Assembly (NCBI GenBank): GCA_017433975.1
Contig: JAFRGD010000006.1
Location: forward strand, 1 to 64,000
DNA length: 64,000 bases
Source: Mogibacterium sp.
GTDB taxonomy: Bacteria > Bacillota > Clostridia > Peptostreptococcales > Anaerovoracaceae
Direction of reading: 5' to 3'
The position numbers and the translations under genes were made by a program. Every line of letters begins with the position of its first letter. Within the stretch, counting starts at the first letter, position 1. The notes below the pieces were generated by a model. It saw only the letters and a list, made by a program, of their open reading frames with translations, searched no databases and was not told the DNA's origin. Shown here piece after piece: positions 35,670-44,473 of this stretch.

Positions 35670-36626
35670 ATGTGGGAAGATTCTTCTTTTATTGAGGCAA
35701 TTAAAAAAGGCGATCTGGAGGTCATCCGACGTTTTCCGAAGTCAGATCTCCATAACCATTTTGTTTTGGGTGGCTGCAGAGAATACATATTGTCTGAAAC
35801 AGGATATGCCATTAACCCAATCTCAAGTCCGATCAGCTCCATGAACGAAATGGATGCCTGGAGCTCCCGTTATGTCGGCAATCGTTTTAATAGCCCGGAA
35901 GGGCGAAAGCTGCTGATTGAAGCAACATTCATACAGGCAAAGGCAGATGGGGTAACAGTACTGGAAATCGGTGAAGACGTCTGGGGACTTGGCGCATTTT
36001 TCCATAACGATACAGAAGAATTGATTGCAGCATTTCAGGAAGCAAACGCAAGAATCGCGCCTGAGATCGAATTGCGCTTACAGATCGGTCTTTCCCGGCA
36101 TTGTTCCATTGATTATCTGGAAGATTGCCTGAAACATTTCTGGGGACATAAAGAGTTTTATTCAATTGATTTATATGGTGATGAAGCGGCGCAGCCTATA
36201 GAAAGGTTTATCCCGATCTATGAAAAAGCCGCAGAAAAAGGTCTGGTGTTAAAAGCACATGTCGGAGAATGGGGAACCGCAAAGGACATCGTTATCGCTG
36301 TCAATTCGTTGCATTTACGCGAAGTGCAGCATGGTATAGCCGCAGTGCAGGACGAAAGTGTGATCGACTTCCTTGTAAAAAATAAAATTCGGCTGAATAT
36401 CACGCCTACAAGTAACGTCCTCCTGGGACGAGTGCCCGATTATAAAACGCACCCGATAGGACAGCTTTACCGAAAAGGAGTAGATGTGACAATCAATTCA
36501 GACGATGTGCTGATTTTTGATTCTGATGTCTCAAAAGAGTACCTGCGATTATATCGATCAGGTTGTTTGACAGCCGAGGAATTGAACGATATTCGACGAA
36601 ATGGATTAAAGAGGAAAGACTTTTAA
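35670..36626 (+). CDS. Adenosine deaminase-like metal-dependent hydrolase
   Basis: The 318-residue protein has the ADA/amidohydrolase motif order: HxH in SDLHNHFVLGG, the His-Ala-Gly-Glu counterpart in LKAHVGEWG, the third His in EVQHGIAAV and the metal-binding Asp pair in TINSDDVLIFD. This matches deaminases of adenosine or adenine, though the substrate pocket cannot be assigned; AMP or modified nucleosides are alternatives. The base composition is AT-rich relative to the window, indicating transfer. No clear ribosome site is seen before the ATG. It ends nine bases before the pseudouridine synthase gene. Confidence 0.8.
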   Translation: MWEDSSFIEAIKKGDLEVIRRFPKSDLHNHFVLGGCREYILSETGYAINPISSPISSMNEMDAWSSRYVGNRFNSPEGRKLLIEATFIQAKADGVTVLEIGEDVWGLGAFFHNDTEELIAAFQEANARIAPEIELRLQIGLSRHCSIDYLEDCLKHFWGHKEFYSIDLYGDEAAQPIERFIPIYEKAAEKGLVLKAHVGEWGTAKDIVIAVNSLHLREVQHGIAAVQDESVIDFLVKNKIRLNITPTSNVLLGRVPDYKTHPIGQLYRKGVDVTINSDDVLIFDSDVSKEYLRLYRSGCLTAEELNDIRRNGLKRKDF

Positions 36627-36635
36627 GGTGAAAAG

Positions 36636-37364
36636 ATGCGGCTAGACAAATTCCTGTCCGAGATGGGGGCCGGTACCCGGACCGAACTGAAAAAGAACAT
36701 CCGGGCCGGCCGCGTGACGGTCGACGGCGCGGTCGTCCGGGACCCGGGCGCCAAGGTGGAGGAGACGTCCGCGGTCGTTTACTGCGGACAGCCGGTCGCG
36801 TACGAGGCCTTTGTATACTACATGCTGAACAAACCGGCCGGCGTCATCAGCGCGAGCGACGACCCGCGCGAGGCGACGGTGGTCGACCTCATCGCGGAGC
36901 AGAAGCGGAAGGACCTCTTTCCGGTCGGCCGGCTCGACCGGGACACCGAGGGGCTCCTCCTCATTACCAACGACGGGGCGCTTGCGCACCGGCTGCTCTC
37001 GCCAAAACACCATGTTGATAAGGTGTACTACGCGCGCGTGTCCGGCGCGGTCACCGAGACAGACGTTGACGCATTCCGCGCGGGGCTCCTGCTTTCGGAC
37101 GGCCTCGCGTGCCTGCCGGCGGACCTCCGCGTGCTCTCGACCGGCATGGACGCGGATGGGGCGACTGTGTCCGAGGTGGAGGTCACGATCCGCGAGGGCA
37201 AGTTCCACCAGATCAAGCGGATGTTCGAAGCGGTCGGCAGGGAGGTGCTATATCTGAAGCGCCTTGCGATGGGGCCGCTCACACTGGACCCGGACCTGCC
37301 GTCCGGGGCGTACCGCAGGCTGACGCGGGCCGAAGTCGACGCGCTTTCGCACGCTCAGTCATAA
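36636..37364 (+). CDS. RsuA-family rRNA pseudouridine synthase
   Basis: The 242-residue enzyme has an N-terminal S4 RNA-binding domain (MRLDKFLSEMGAGTRTELKK, residues 1-60) and the RsuA/RluB/RluE-type catalytic core with the Asp in VGRLDRDTEGLLLITNDG. The motif HVDKVYYARV and IREGKFHQIKRMFEAVGREV confirm the RsuA branch, which in many bacteria modifies U516 of 16S rRNA. GC-rich codon use returns to the backbone pattern after the AT-rich island. A bidirectional terminator separates it from the convergent cellobiose phosphorylase. Confidence 0.9.
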   Translation: MRLDKFLSEMGAGTRTELKKNIRAGRVTVDGAVVRDPGAKVEETSAVVYCGQPVAYEAFVYYMLNKPAGVISASDDPREATVVDLIAEQKRKDLFPVGRLDRDTEGLLLITNDGALAHRLLSPKHHVDKVYYARVSGAVTETDVDAFRAGLLLSDGLACLPADLRVLSTGMDADGATVSEVEVTIREGKFHQIKRMFEAVGREVLYLKRLAMGPLTLDPDLPSGAYRRLTRAEVDALSHAQS

Positions 37365-37380
37365 TCCAAACAAAAGACGC

Positions 37381-37435
37381 AAAAAAAGAAACCGCTGCAT
37401 GTCCATGCTCCCGACCTGCAGCAGTTTCTTTTTTC
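37381..37435. terminator. Bidirectional terminator
   Basis: AAAAAAGAAAC plus GCTGCA (37382-37399) pairs with TGCAGC plus GTTTCTTTTTT (37417-37434) around one C-A mismatch and a 17-base loop. A and T runs flank both sides, serving the convergent genes. Confidence 0.75.
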
Positions 37436-37451
37436 ATTATGGAGGCAACGG

Positions 37452-39887
37452 TCATCCGAGGATGACACAGACGCTAACTTCGGAAGGGGTCTCCGGGACC
37501 GGGATCAGGTTGCTGTCCGCCGGCACCCCGTTGACGGTGACGGACTTCACGCCCTTTTGGGCGCCGTCCGGGTTCTCCACGGTGATGTGGAAGACCGAGC
37601 CGCGGAAGGTCCGGTTGCACCGGAAGGACTTGACCGACGAAGGGATGCACGGGTCGATGCGGAGCCCGTCGAATTCCGGCTGAACGCCGAGGATGTACTG
37701 GCTGATGCAGGTGAACGTCCAGGCGGCCGTTCCCGTGAGCCAGCTGTTCTTGCCTTCGCCGAAGGTCGCGGCGTCCCGGCCGGCGACCATCTGGCAGTAT
37801 ACGTAAGGCTCGGTGCGGTGCACCTCGCCGATGTCTTCGAGGTAGATTGGGCAGGTCTTGCGGAAGACCTCGAACGCGCGGTCGCCGTGTCCGAGGACGG
37901 TCTCCGCGCACGCAATCCACGGATTGTTGTGGCAGAAGATGCCGGCGTTTTCTTTGTACCCCGGCGGGTAGGACGTGATCTCGCCGAGTTCGACGTGGTA
38001 TTCGGTGTAAGCAGGCTGCAGGAGCACGATTCCGTACTTGGTATCGAGGCGTTCCTCAACGCTGCGGAGTGCAGCGGCGGCCTGTCCGGTCTCGAGACCG
38101 ACGCCCGCCATGACGCACATGCCCTGCGGCTCGATGAAGATCTGGCCTTCCTTGCACTCTTTGCTCCCGACCGGGTTCCCGTACGCGTCGTATGCCCGGC
38201 GGAACCATGCGCCGTCCCAGCCGGCGTCCAGCAGGGCGGCTTCCATCGCGGCGACCTTGCCGAGGACTTCCTCCGCCTCGTCCGCCGCTCCGGCCTTGCG
38301 GAGAATGTCCGCGAATTCCTTGCCGTACTTAACGTACATGCCGCCGATGAAGACGCTCTCCGCGACCGGTCCTTCACTCGGCCCGGTGATCTGGAAGCTC
38401 TCGCCCGGGTGCTCAGAGAAGCAGTTCAGGTTGAGGCAGTCGTTCCAGTCGGCGCGGCCGATCAGCGGAAGCCGGTGTGGCCCGAGATGCGTATCGGTGT
38501 AAGCGAAGCTCTTGCGCAGGTGGTCGAGGAGCGTCGCTTTGTTTGATTCATCGTTATCGTAGGTGCACAGCTCGTCCAGAATCGAGAAGTCCCCGGTCTC
38601 CCGGAGGTACGCGGCGGTGCCGGCGATCAGCCAGAGCGGGTCGTCGTTGAATCCGCTGCCGACGGCCATGTTCCCGCGCTTGGTCAGCGGCTGGTACTGG
38701 TGGTAAGCGCTTCCGTCCGGGAACTGCGTGTTCGCGATGTCGAGGATCCGTTCGCGCGCGCGGGCCGGGATCAGGTGTACAAAGCCCAGGAGGTCCTGGC
38801 AGGAATCCCGGAAGCCCATGCCGCGGCCGAGGCCGCTTTCGTAATAGCTCGCGGACCGGCTCATGTTGAATGTGACCATGCACTGGTACTGGTTCCAGAT
38901 GTTGACGAGGCGGTCCATCCGCTCTTCGCCGCTCTCCACACGATAGGTCGAGAGGAGGCCGTCCCAGTACTCGCGGAGCGCTGCAAACGCTGCGTCGAAC
39001 TGCGCGTCGGTCCGGAACTTCGCGAGGAGGTCCTTCGCCGGTTTCTTGTTGATGACGCCCGGCGCCTCGAATTTGAACTCGCGGAGATTCTCGCAGTAGC
39101 CGAGCACGAAGATGCTGGATGCGGCTTCGCCCGGGGCAAGCGTAAAGGTGAGGTGATGGCTGCCGACCGGCGCCCAGCCGTGGGCGATGCTGTTGCGGCT
39201 CTCGCCTTCAAACACGGCCTGCGGGCGGTCCGGCCCGTTGTACAGGCCGACGAACGCGTCGCGGCTCGTATCGAAGCCTGCGACGTCCCGGTTGACCGCG
39301 AAGACCGCGTAGTGGTTCCGCCGCTCGCGGTATTCGGTCTTAGGGTAGATTGTCCCGTCGATGACCTCGACTTCGCCGATCGAGAAATTGCGCTGGAAGT
39401 TGGACGCGTCGTCCTGCGCGTCCCAGAGGCAGAACTCCACGTAACTGAATAAGTCGACTGTACGCGTCTCCTCAGAATCATTGCGGAGGGTGACCCGCGT
39501 CACCTCGCAGGTCTCATGCAGAGGGACGAAGACCTCCTGCGTGGCCGTGATCCCGTTCTTTGCACTCTCAAAGACAGTGTATCCGAGCCCGTGGCGGCAG
39601 CGGTAGGAGTCGAGCTCCGTCCGCACCGGCTGCCATCCCGGCGCCCAGACGGTGTCGCCGTCCTTAATATAGTAGTAGTGACCATTGCAGTCGAGCGGGC
39701 TGTTATTGTACCGGTACCGCGTCAGCCGCATGAGCTTGGCGTCCTTGTAGAAGCAGTACCCGCCGGATGTATTCGAGATCAGCCGGAAGAAATCCTGCGA
39801 CCCGAGGTAATTGATCCACGGGAGCGGAGTGGCCGGCGTCGTGATTACGTATTCCTTATTCTTATCGTCAAAATAACCGTATTTCAT
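37452..39887 (-). CDS. cbp: Cellobiose phosphorylase (GH94)
   Basis: The 811-residue protein matches the clostridial cellobiose phosphorylase in length and throughout: the start [40 protein letters not shown] [10 protein letters not shown], and the catalytic region [18 protein letters not shown] with the acid Asp at residue 480. It converts cellobiose plus phosphate to glucose 1-phosphate and glucose in the cytoplasm, saving ATP. AAAGGAGC precedes the ATG. It is divergent from lacI and the sugar ABC transporter, with shared operators. Cellodextrin phosphorylases are longer, so cellobiose is the best call. Confidence 0.93.
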   Translation of the reverse strand: MKYGYFDDKNKEYVITTPATPLPWINYLGSQDFFRLISNTSGGYCFYKDAKLMRLTRYRYNNSPLDCNGHYYYIKDGDTVWAPGWQPVRTELDSYRCRHGLGYTVFESAKNGITATQEVFVPLHETCEVTRVTLRNDSEETRTVDLFSYVEFCLWDAQDDASNFQRNFSIGEVEVIDGTIYPKTEYRERRNHYAVFAVNRDVAGFDTSRDAFVGLYNGPDRPQAVFEGESRNSIAHGWAPVGSHHLTFTLAPGEAASSIFVLGYCENLREFKFEAPGVINKKPAKDLLAKFRTDAQFDAAFAALREYWDGLLSTYRVESGEERMDRLVNIWNQYQCMVTFNMSRSASYYESGLGRGMGFRDSCQDLLGFVHLIPARARERILDIANTQFPDGSAYHQYQPLTKRGNMAVGSGFNDDPLWLIAGTAAYLRETGDFSILDELCTYDNDESNKATLLDHLRKSFAYTDTHLGPHRLPLIGRADWNDCLNLNCFSEHPGESFQITGPSEGPVAESVFIGGMYVKYGKEFADILRKAGAADEAEEVLGKVAAMEAALLDAGWDGAWFRRAYDAYGNPVGSKECKEGQIFIEPQGMCVMAGVGLETGQAAAALRSVEERLDTKYGIVLLQPAYTEYHVELGEITSYPPGYKENAGIFCHNNPWIACAETVLGHGDRAFEVFRKTCPIYLEDIGEVHRTEPYVYCQMVAGRDAATFGEGKNSWLTGTAAWTFTCISQYILGVQPEFDGLRIDPCIPSSVKSFRCNRTFRGSVFHITVENPDGAQKGVKSVTVNGVPADSNLIPVPETPSEVSVCVILG

Positions 39888-39900
39888 GAAAGCTCCTTTT

Positions 39901-39916
39901 ACGAATACGTTTTCGT
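39901..39916. promoter_or_regulatory. LacI-family operator O1
   Basis: The near-palindrome ACGAATACGTTTTCGT has 7 of 8 symmetric pairs and a central ACGT. It lies just downstream of the start predicted for the minus-strand cbp promoter, so binding would block cbp transcription. Confidence 0.7.
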
Positions 39917-39928
39917 AAACCTATTTGT

Positions 39929-39958
39929 ATTATAGATGCAAACCGGGTAGTTTGTAAA
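39929..39958 (-). promoter_or_regulatory. cbp: Promoter of cbp
   Basis: On the minus strand, TTTACA (39953-39958), an 18-bp spacer and TATAAT (39929-39934) form a sigma-A promoter 42 bases ahead of the cbp ATG. Operator O1 covers about +6 to +21. Confidence 0.65.
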
Positions 39959-40049
39959 GTCGAATCTGAAAAATTGTTTATTTTTTCTCAAACCGGGGGA
40001 GTTTCGCTTTGTTTTCGTAATGTTTTTTTGCACATTTTTATTTTTGTTA

Positions 40050-40078
40050 TTGACGAAAACGTTTTAGTATTTTAAAAT
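40050..40078 (+). promoter_or_regulatory. Promoter of lacI and the sugar transport genes
   Basis: TTGACG (40050-40055), a 17-bp spacer and TAAAAT (40073-40078). Operator O2 overlaps the -35 and spacer, and O3 overlaps the start point. Confidence 0.65.
40053..40068. promoter_or_regulatory. LacI-family operator O2
   Basis: ACGAAAACGTTTTAGT is a palindrome with one broken pair and the same core as O1 and O3. It sits across the -35 and spacer of the lacI promoter. Confidence 0.7.
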
Positions 40079-40084
40079 ATAGAC

Positions 40085-40100
40085 GCGAAAACGTATTCGT
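40085..40100. promoter_or_regulatory. LacI-family operator O3
   Basis: GCGAAAACGTATTCGT equals the reverse complement of O1 except for the first base. Its centre is 32 bp (about three helix turns) from O2 and 184 bp from O1. Confidence 0.7.
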
Positions 40101-40136
40101 TACAAACTTTCTGAGACGGCGGAGGTGTTGAGATCA

Positions 40137-41153
40137 ATGGTGACAATCAAGGACATCTCAAAGGCCTGCGGCGTCTCCCCGGCTACTGTTTCCAAAGCGC
40201 TTAACGGATACGATGAAATCAGCGCGGAGACAGTCGAGCTGGTCAAGCGCAAGGCGAGGGAACTTAACTACCTGCCGAACGCTGCTGCCAGACTGCTTAA
40301 GACGAATATTTCCCACAACATCGGAGTTCTGTTCGTCGATGACACCATGAGCGGTCTGACACACGAGTACTTCTCCCGCATTCTTAATAGTGTGAAGGAG
40401 GAGGCTGAGGCCCAGGGTTATGACATCACGTTCATCAGCAACAACATTGGCAAGCAAAAGATGTCATTCCTCCAGCACTGCCGTTACCGCAACTGTGACG
40501 GCGTCGTGATCGCGAGTGTGGACTTTCAGAATCCTGAGGTCCTCGAGCTGGTCCGGAGCGAGGTACCGGTCGTTACGATCGACTACTCGTTCGACAACTC
40601 GAGCTCGGTCCTGTCCGACAACGAGGAGGGCGCCTACCAACTGGCATCCTACCTGGCGGATCAGGGCCACCGGAAGATCGCGTTCATTCACGGCGAGCGC
40701 ACATTGGTAACGCAGCGGCGGCTCCTGGGATTCCACCGTGCGATGAGAGACCACGGCATCCAGGTCCCGCCGGAATACCTCGCCGAGGCCAGATACCACA
40801 ATGCGGAAGCGGTGAGAACGGCGACAGCGGGTCTTCTGGACCTGCCGGAGCCGCCGACGGCGATCATGTATCCTGACGACTTCGCGTTTGTCGGGGGACA
40901 GACGGAGATCCTCGAGAGAGGCCTGCGCATACCGGACGACATCAGCGTATGCGGCTACGACGGCATCAACCTCTCGGAAATCCTGAACCCACGGCTGACG
41001 ACCTGGCGCCAGGACGCTGTCAGAATCGGGAAAGAATCGGTGCGCAAGCTCGTCGAGACCATCGAGGGAGAAGGCACGGGTGCAGCCGAGCAAATCATGG
41101 TGTCGGGAAAGTTTCTTATCGGTAACAGTGTCAGACGGCAGACGGCCGAATGA
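40137..41153 (+). CDS. LacI-family transcriptional repressor of the cellobiose locus
   Basis: The 338-residue regulator has the N-terminal LacI helix-turn-helix and hinge (VTIKDISKACGVSPATVSKALNGYDEIS to YLPNAAARLLK) and a periplasmic-binding-protein-like sensor domain (NIGVLFVDDT, HRKIAFIHGERTLVTQRRLLGF). The ATG at 40137 is preceded by GGAGG. Three operators with its expected ACGT-centred symmetry flank the divergent promoters, so it should repress cbp, itself and the transporter, released by cellobiose or a related sugar. It is followed by the solute-binding-protein gene after 31 bases. Confidence 0.92.
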   Translation: MVTIKDISKACGVSPATVSKALNGYDEISAETVELVKRKARELNYLPNAAARLLKTNISHNIGVLFVDDTMSGLTHEYFSRILNSVKEEAEAQGYDITFISNNIGKQKMSFLQHCRYRNCDGVVIASVDFQNPEVLELVRSEVPVVTIDYSFDNSSSVLSDNEEGAYQLASYLADQGHRKIAFIHGERTLVTQRRLLGFHRAMRDHGIQVPPEYLAEARYHNAEAVRTATAGLLDLPEPPTAIMYPDDFAFVGGQTEILERGLRIPDDISVCGYDGINLSEILNPRLTTWRQDAVRIGKESVRKLVETIEGEGTGAAEQIMVSGKFLIGNSVRRQTAE

Positions 41154-41184
41154 CACAAAAAAAGTTAATTCAAGGAGGATTATC

Positions 41185-42591
41185 ATGAAGAAAACTTTGA
41201 AGGCGTTGCTGAGTCTCGCTCTCATGGTCGCGATGGTCTTTGCTCTTGCAGCCTGCGGTGGCGGCGGCGAAGAAGGCGGCGAAGAAGGCGGCGAAGAGGC
41301 AGCAGCAGAGGGTCAGGTTCTCAACATCTGGTGCTGGAACGATGAATTCCAGAGCCGTTTCAACAAGTATTATCCAGGTGTTGCAGAGGTTGCGGAAGAC
41401 AAGTCCACGACCACTCTGACCGACGGCACGATCGTTAAGTGGACGATCAACCCGAACCAGGGCAGCAACTATCAGGACAAGCTGGACGAAGCCCTGCTGA
41501 AGCAGGCGGACGCAGCTCCAGATGAAAAGATCGACATCTTCCTCATCGAGGCTGACTACGCGTTGAAGTATGTTGACTCCGAGTATACTGAAGACGTCAA
41601 GGCTCTCGGCCTGACCGATGCAGACCTGGCAGATCAGTATCAGTACACCAAAGACATCGTCACCGATTCCAACGGCGTCCTCAAGGGCACCTCTTGGCAG
41701 GCGACACCGGGACTCTTCGCTTACAGACGTTCCATCGCGAAGGACGTTCTCGGAACCGACGATCCGGATGAAGTCCAGGCGGCTCTCTCCGATTGGGATA
41801 AGTTCAATGCTGTTGCGGAGCAGGCTCACGCAAAGGGCTACAAGATGCTCTCCGGCTATGACGATTCCTACAGAACATTCTCCAACAACGTATCCGCTCC
41901 ATGGGTAACCGGCACTGAGGTTACTGTTGACCCTAACATCATGAAGTGGGTTGAGCAGACCAAGGAATTCACCGACAAGGAGTACAACAACAAGACTTCC
42001 CTGTGGGCTCCGGAATGGGCTGCTGACCAGGGTCCGGAAGGCAAGGTCTTCGGATTCTTCTACTCCACATGGGGCATCAACTTCACGCTGCTCGGCAACT
42101 CCCTTGCTGACCCAGAAGGCCCGCAGGAAGTTGGCAATGGTATCTTTGGTGACTACGCTGTTTGCTATGGCCCACAGTCCTTCTTCTGGGGCGGCACATG
42201 GATCTGCGCAGCGACCGGCACGGACAACCCGACGCTCGTCTGCGACATCATGAGACAGCTCACCTGCAACCCGGAGATCATGAAAGAGATCACGCTGAAT
42301 GAGCAGGATTACACCAACACCGTTTCCGCTATGACCGAGATCGGTGCGGATCCAGAGTTCAAGTCTGACTTCCTCGGCGGACAGAACCACATCGCTCTGT
42401 TCGTAGAAGCTGCTCAGAAGATCGACATGAGCAACATCAGCCCATATGACCAGGGCTGCAACGAGAACATCCAGGCAGCATTCAAGGATTACTTCGACGG
42501 TCAGGTCGACATGGACACCGCTAAGGCGAACTTCGAGACCAAGATCAAGGAGATCTATCCGGAAATCACCGCAGTTAACTGGCCAGAATAG
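41185..42591 (+). CDS. Sugar ABC transporter substrate-binding lipoprotein
   Basis: This is a 468-residue SBP_bac_1-type protein. The lipoprotein signal MKKTLKALLSLALMVAMVF ends in the lipobox LAAC with Cys24, followed by a Gly/Glu repeat linker (GGGGEEGGEEGGEE). The mature domain begins VLNIWCWNDEFQSRFNKY, typical of oligosaccharide-binding proteins. It should capture cellobiose or cellodextrins outside the cell. AAGGAGG lies before the ATG; the longer frame upstream overlaps lacI and is rejected. Codons are less GC-biased than around it, as for highly expressed genes. A strong hairpin follows its stop. Confidence 0.92.
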   Translation: MKKTLKALLSLALMVAMVFALAACGGGGEEGGEEGGEEAAAEGQVLNIWCWNDEFQSRFNKYYPGVAEVAEDKSTTTLTDGTIVKWTINPNQGSNYQDKLDEALLKQADAAPDEKIDIFLIEADYALKYVDSEYTEDVKALGLTDADLADQYQYTKDIVTDSNGVLKGTSWQATPGLFAYRRSIAKDVLGTDDPDEVQAALSDWDKFNAVAEQAHAKGYKMLSGYDDSYRTFSNNVSAPWVTGTEVTVDPNIMKWVEQTKEFTDKEYNNKTSLWAPEWAADQGPEGKVFGFFYSTWGINFTLLGNSLADPEGPQEVGNGIFGDYAVCYGPQSFFWGGTWICAATGTDNPTLVCDIMRQLTCNPEIMKEITLNEQDYTNTVSAMTEIGADPEFKSDFLGGQNHIALFVEAAQKIDMSNISPYDQGCNENIQAAFKDYFDGQVDMDTAKANFETKIKEIYPEITAVNWPE

Positions 42592-42608
42592 TCTCTGTAA
42601 CGTAGCGT

Positions 42609-42634
42609 AATGGGGTGACTTCGGTCACCCCATT
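42609..42634 (+). promoter_or_regulatory. Strong stem-loop after the sugar-binding-protein gene
   Basis: AATGGGGTGAC (42609-42619), UUCG-type loop TTCG and GTCACCCCATT (42624-42634) form a perfect 11-bp stem followed by ATTTCT. It probably acts as a partial terminator or 3' stabilizer before the permease genes. Confidence 0.7.
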
Positions 42635-42669
42635 ATTTCTCTCAGTATGATCTTTACAGAGGAGAACCC

Positions 42670-43617
42670 ATGGATAAGGGAAAGAAAATCAAAGACGTCA
42701 GTTATGCGAAATACGGATACTTCTTCATCGCGCCGTTTTTCATCGCATTTCTGATCTTCCAGCTCATTCCGCTGGGACAGACCATTTACTACAGCTTTTT
42801 CGAATATTACCGCTCCGGACTCAAGATTATCGGTCCGAATCCGGTCGGTTTTGCAAACTATCAGGCCCTCGTCGAGAGCGGCTTCCTGAAATACGCCGGA
42901 AATACGATCATCATGTGGCTGATCGGTTTCGTCCCGCAGATCATCGTTTCGCTGATCCTCGCGGCTTGGTTCACGGATGTACGCCTCCGGATCAAGGGCA
43001 AACAGTTTTTCAAAGTAGTCATCTACATGCCAAACCTGATCATGGCTTCGGCATTTGCCATGCTGTTCTTCGCACTGTTCTCGGATAACGGTCCGGTCAA
43101 CAGCACGCTAATATCGTTGGGAATTCTGCATCAGCCGTTCCGGTTCCTGTCGACCGTCTGGGGCACGCGCGGCCTCGTCGGGCTGATGAACTTCCTGATG
43201 TGGTTCGGAAACACGACGATTCTCCTCATGGCGGCGGTCATGGGAATCAACCCGGCGCTCTTTGAGGCGGCGGAGCTCGACGGCTGCTCACCGCGGCAGA
43301 CCTTCTTCAAGATCACGCTGCCGATGATCCGGCCGATTCTGGTCTACGTTCTGATCACCTCCATGATCGGCGGACTCCAGATGTTCGACGTCCCGCAGAT
43401 CCTGACCAACGCCCAGGGGTCGCCGAACCGGTCGACGATGACCCTCATCATGTTCCTCAACAACCACTTGTACAGCAAGAACTACGGAATGGCCGGAGCG
43501 GTCTCCGTCATCCTGTTCATCGTCTGTGCGATCCTTTGCCTGCTCGTCTACTTCACGCTGAACGCGGATGACGGTATGAGCCACGGCAAAAAGAAAAAGA
43601 AAGCAAGGAGGGCGTAA
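42670..43617 (+). CDS. Sugar ABC transporter permease (MalF/UgpA type)
   Basis: The 315-residue membrane protein of the CUT1 type has about six transmembrane helices (YFFIAPFFIAFLIFQLIPLGQ first) and the EAA loop ALFEAAELDGCSPRQTFFKITLP that contacts the ATPase. GAGGAG precedes the ATG. It pairs with the next permease to form the channel for the imported oligosaccharide. The basic tail HGKKKKKARRA ends the protein. Confidence 0.92.
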   Translation: MDKGKKIKDVSYAKYGYFFIAPFFIAFLIFQLIPLGQTIYYSFFEYYRSGLKIIGPNPVGFANYQALVESGFLKYAGNTIIMWLIGFVPQIIVSLILAAWFTDVRLRIKGKQFFKVVIYMPNLIMASAFAMLFFALFSDNGPVNSTLISLGILHQPFRFLSTVWGTRGLVGLMNFLMWFGNTTILLMAAVMGINPALFEAAELDGCSPRQTFFKITLPMIRPILVYVLITSMIGGLQMFDVPQILTNAQGSPNRSTMTLIMFLNNHLYSKNYGMAGAVSVILFIVCAILCLLVYFTLNADDGMSHGKKKKKARRA

Positions 43618-43619
43618 CC

Positions 43620-44462
43620 ATGGAAAAGAAACCATCCCATGTGAGAACAGTGATCGCCTACATCGTCCTGATCATTCTGACGTTCCTGTGCCTGTTCTTT
43701 TTCTACATCCTGATCATCAACGCGTCGAGACATCACTCCGAGATCCAGAAGGGCTTCTCGTTCCTTCCGGGAACGGCCTTCGTCCGCAACTTAAAGAACG
43801 TACTTAAGGACGCGAACATTCCGGTCGTCTCCGGTATCAAGAACAGCCTGATCGTATCGTCCCTCAGCGCTGCCATTGCGACGTATTTCTCGGCGCTGAC
43901 GGCGTACGGATTGTATGCTTACAACTTTAAGCTGAAGAAACCGGCGTTCATCTTCATCATGCTGATCCTCGTCATGCCGACCCAGGTATCGGCGCTCGGC
44001 TTCATCAACTTGATCACCAAGATGAAGATGCTCAACACGCTGTACCCGCTGTTCCTGCCGTCCATCGCGGCGCCTGCGGTATTCTACTTCATGTACAGCT
44101 ACATGCAGTCCAGCCTGCCGATCGAACTGGTCGAGGCGGCCCGGATCGACGGCTGCGGCGAATTCCGCACCTTCAACCGGATCGTGCTCCCGATCATGAA
44201 GCCGGCGATGGCTGTACAGGCGATCTTCGCTTTCGTATCGTCATGGAATAACTTCTTTATTCCGGCGTTGGTCATTTCGGACAACAGCAAAAAAACCCTG
44301 CCGATCCTGATCGCGTCGCTCCGCAGCGCGGACTTCCTCAAGTTCGACATGGGCAAGGTCTACATGCTGATTACAATTGCGATCGTACCGATCATCATCG
44401 TCTACATCGCGCTGTCCAAGTATATCGTCGCGGGCGTGGCACTCGGCGGCGTCAAAGAGTAG
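43620..44462 (+). CDS. Sugar ABC transporter permease (MalG/UgpE type)
   Basis: This is a 280-residue CUT1 permease. The first helix is VIAYIVLIILTFLCLFFFYIL, and the EAA loop reads IELVEAARIDGCGEFRTFNRIVLP. It starts two bases after the stop of the first permease gene, with AAGGAGG inside that gene's end. It completes the heterodimeric channel. Confidence 0.93.
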   Translation: MEKKPSHVRTVIAYIVLIILTFLCLFFFYILIINASRHHSEIQKGFSFLPGTAFVRNLKNVLKDANIPVVSGIKNSLIVSSLSAAIATYFSALTAYGLYAYNFKLKKPAFIFIMLILVMPTQVSALGFINLITKMKMLNTLYPLFLPSIAAPAVFYFMYSYMQSSLPIELVEAARIDGCGEFRTFNRIVLPIMKPAMAVQAIFAFVSSWNNFFIPALVISDNSKKTLPILIASLRSADFLKFDMGKVYMLITIAIVPIIIVYIALSKYIVAGVALGGVKE

Positions 44463-44473
44463 GAGGCTGAATC

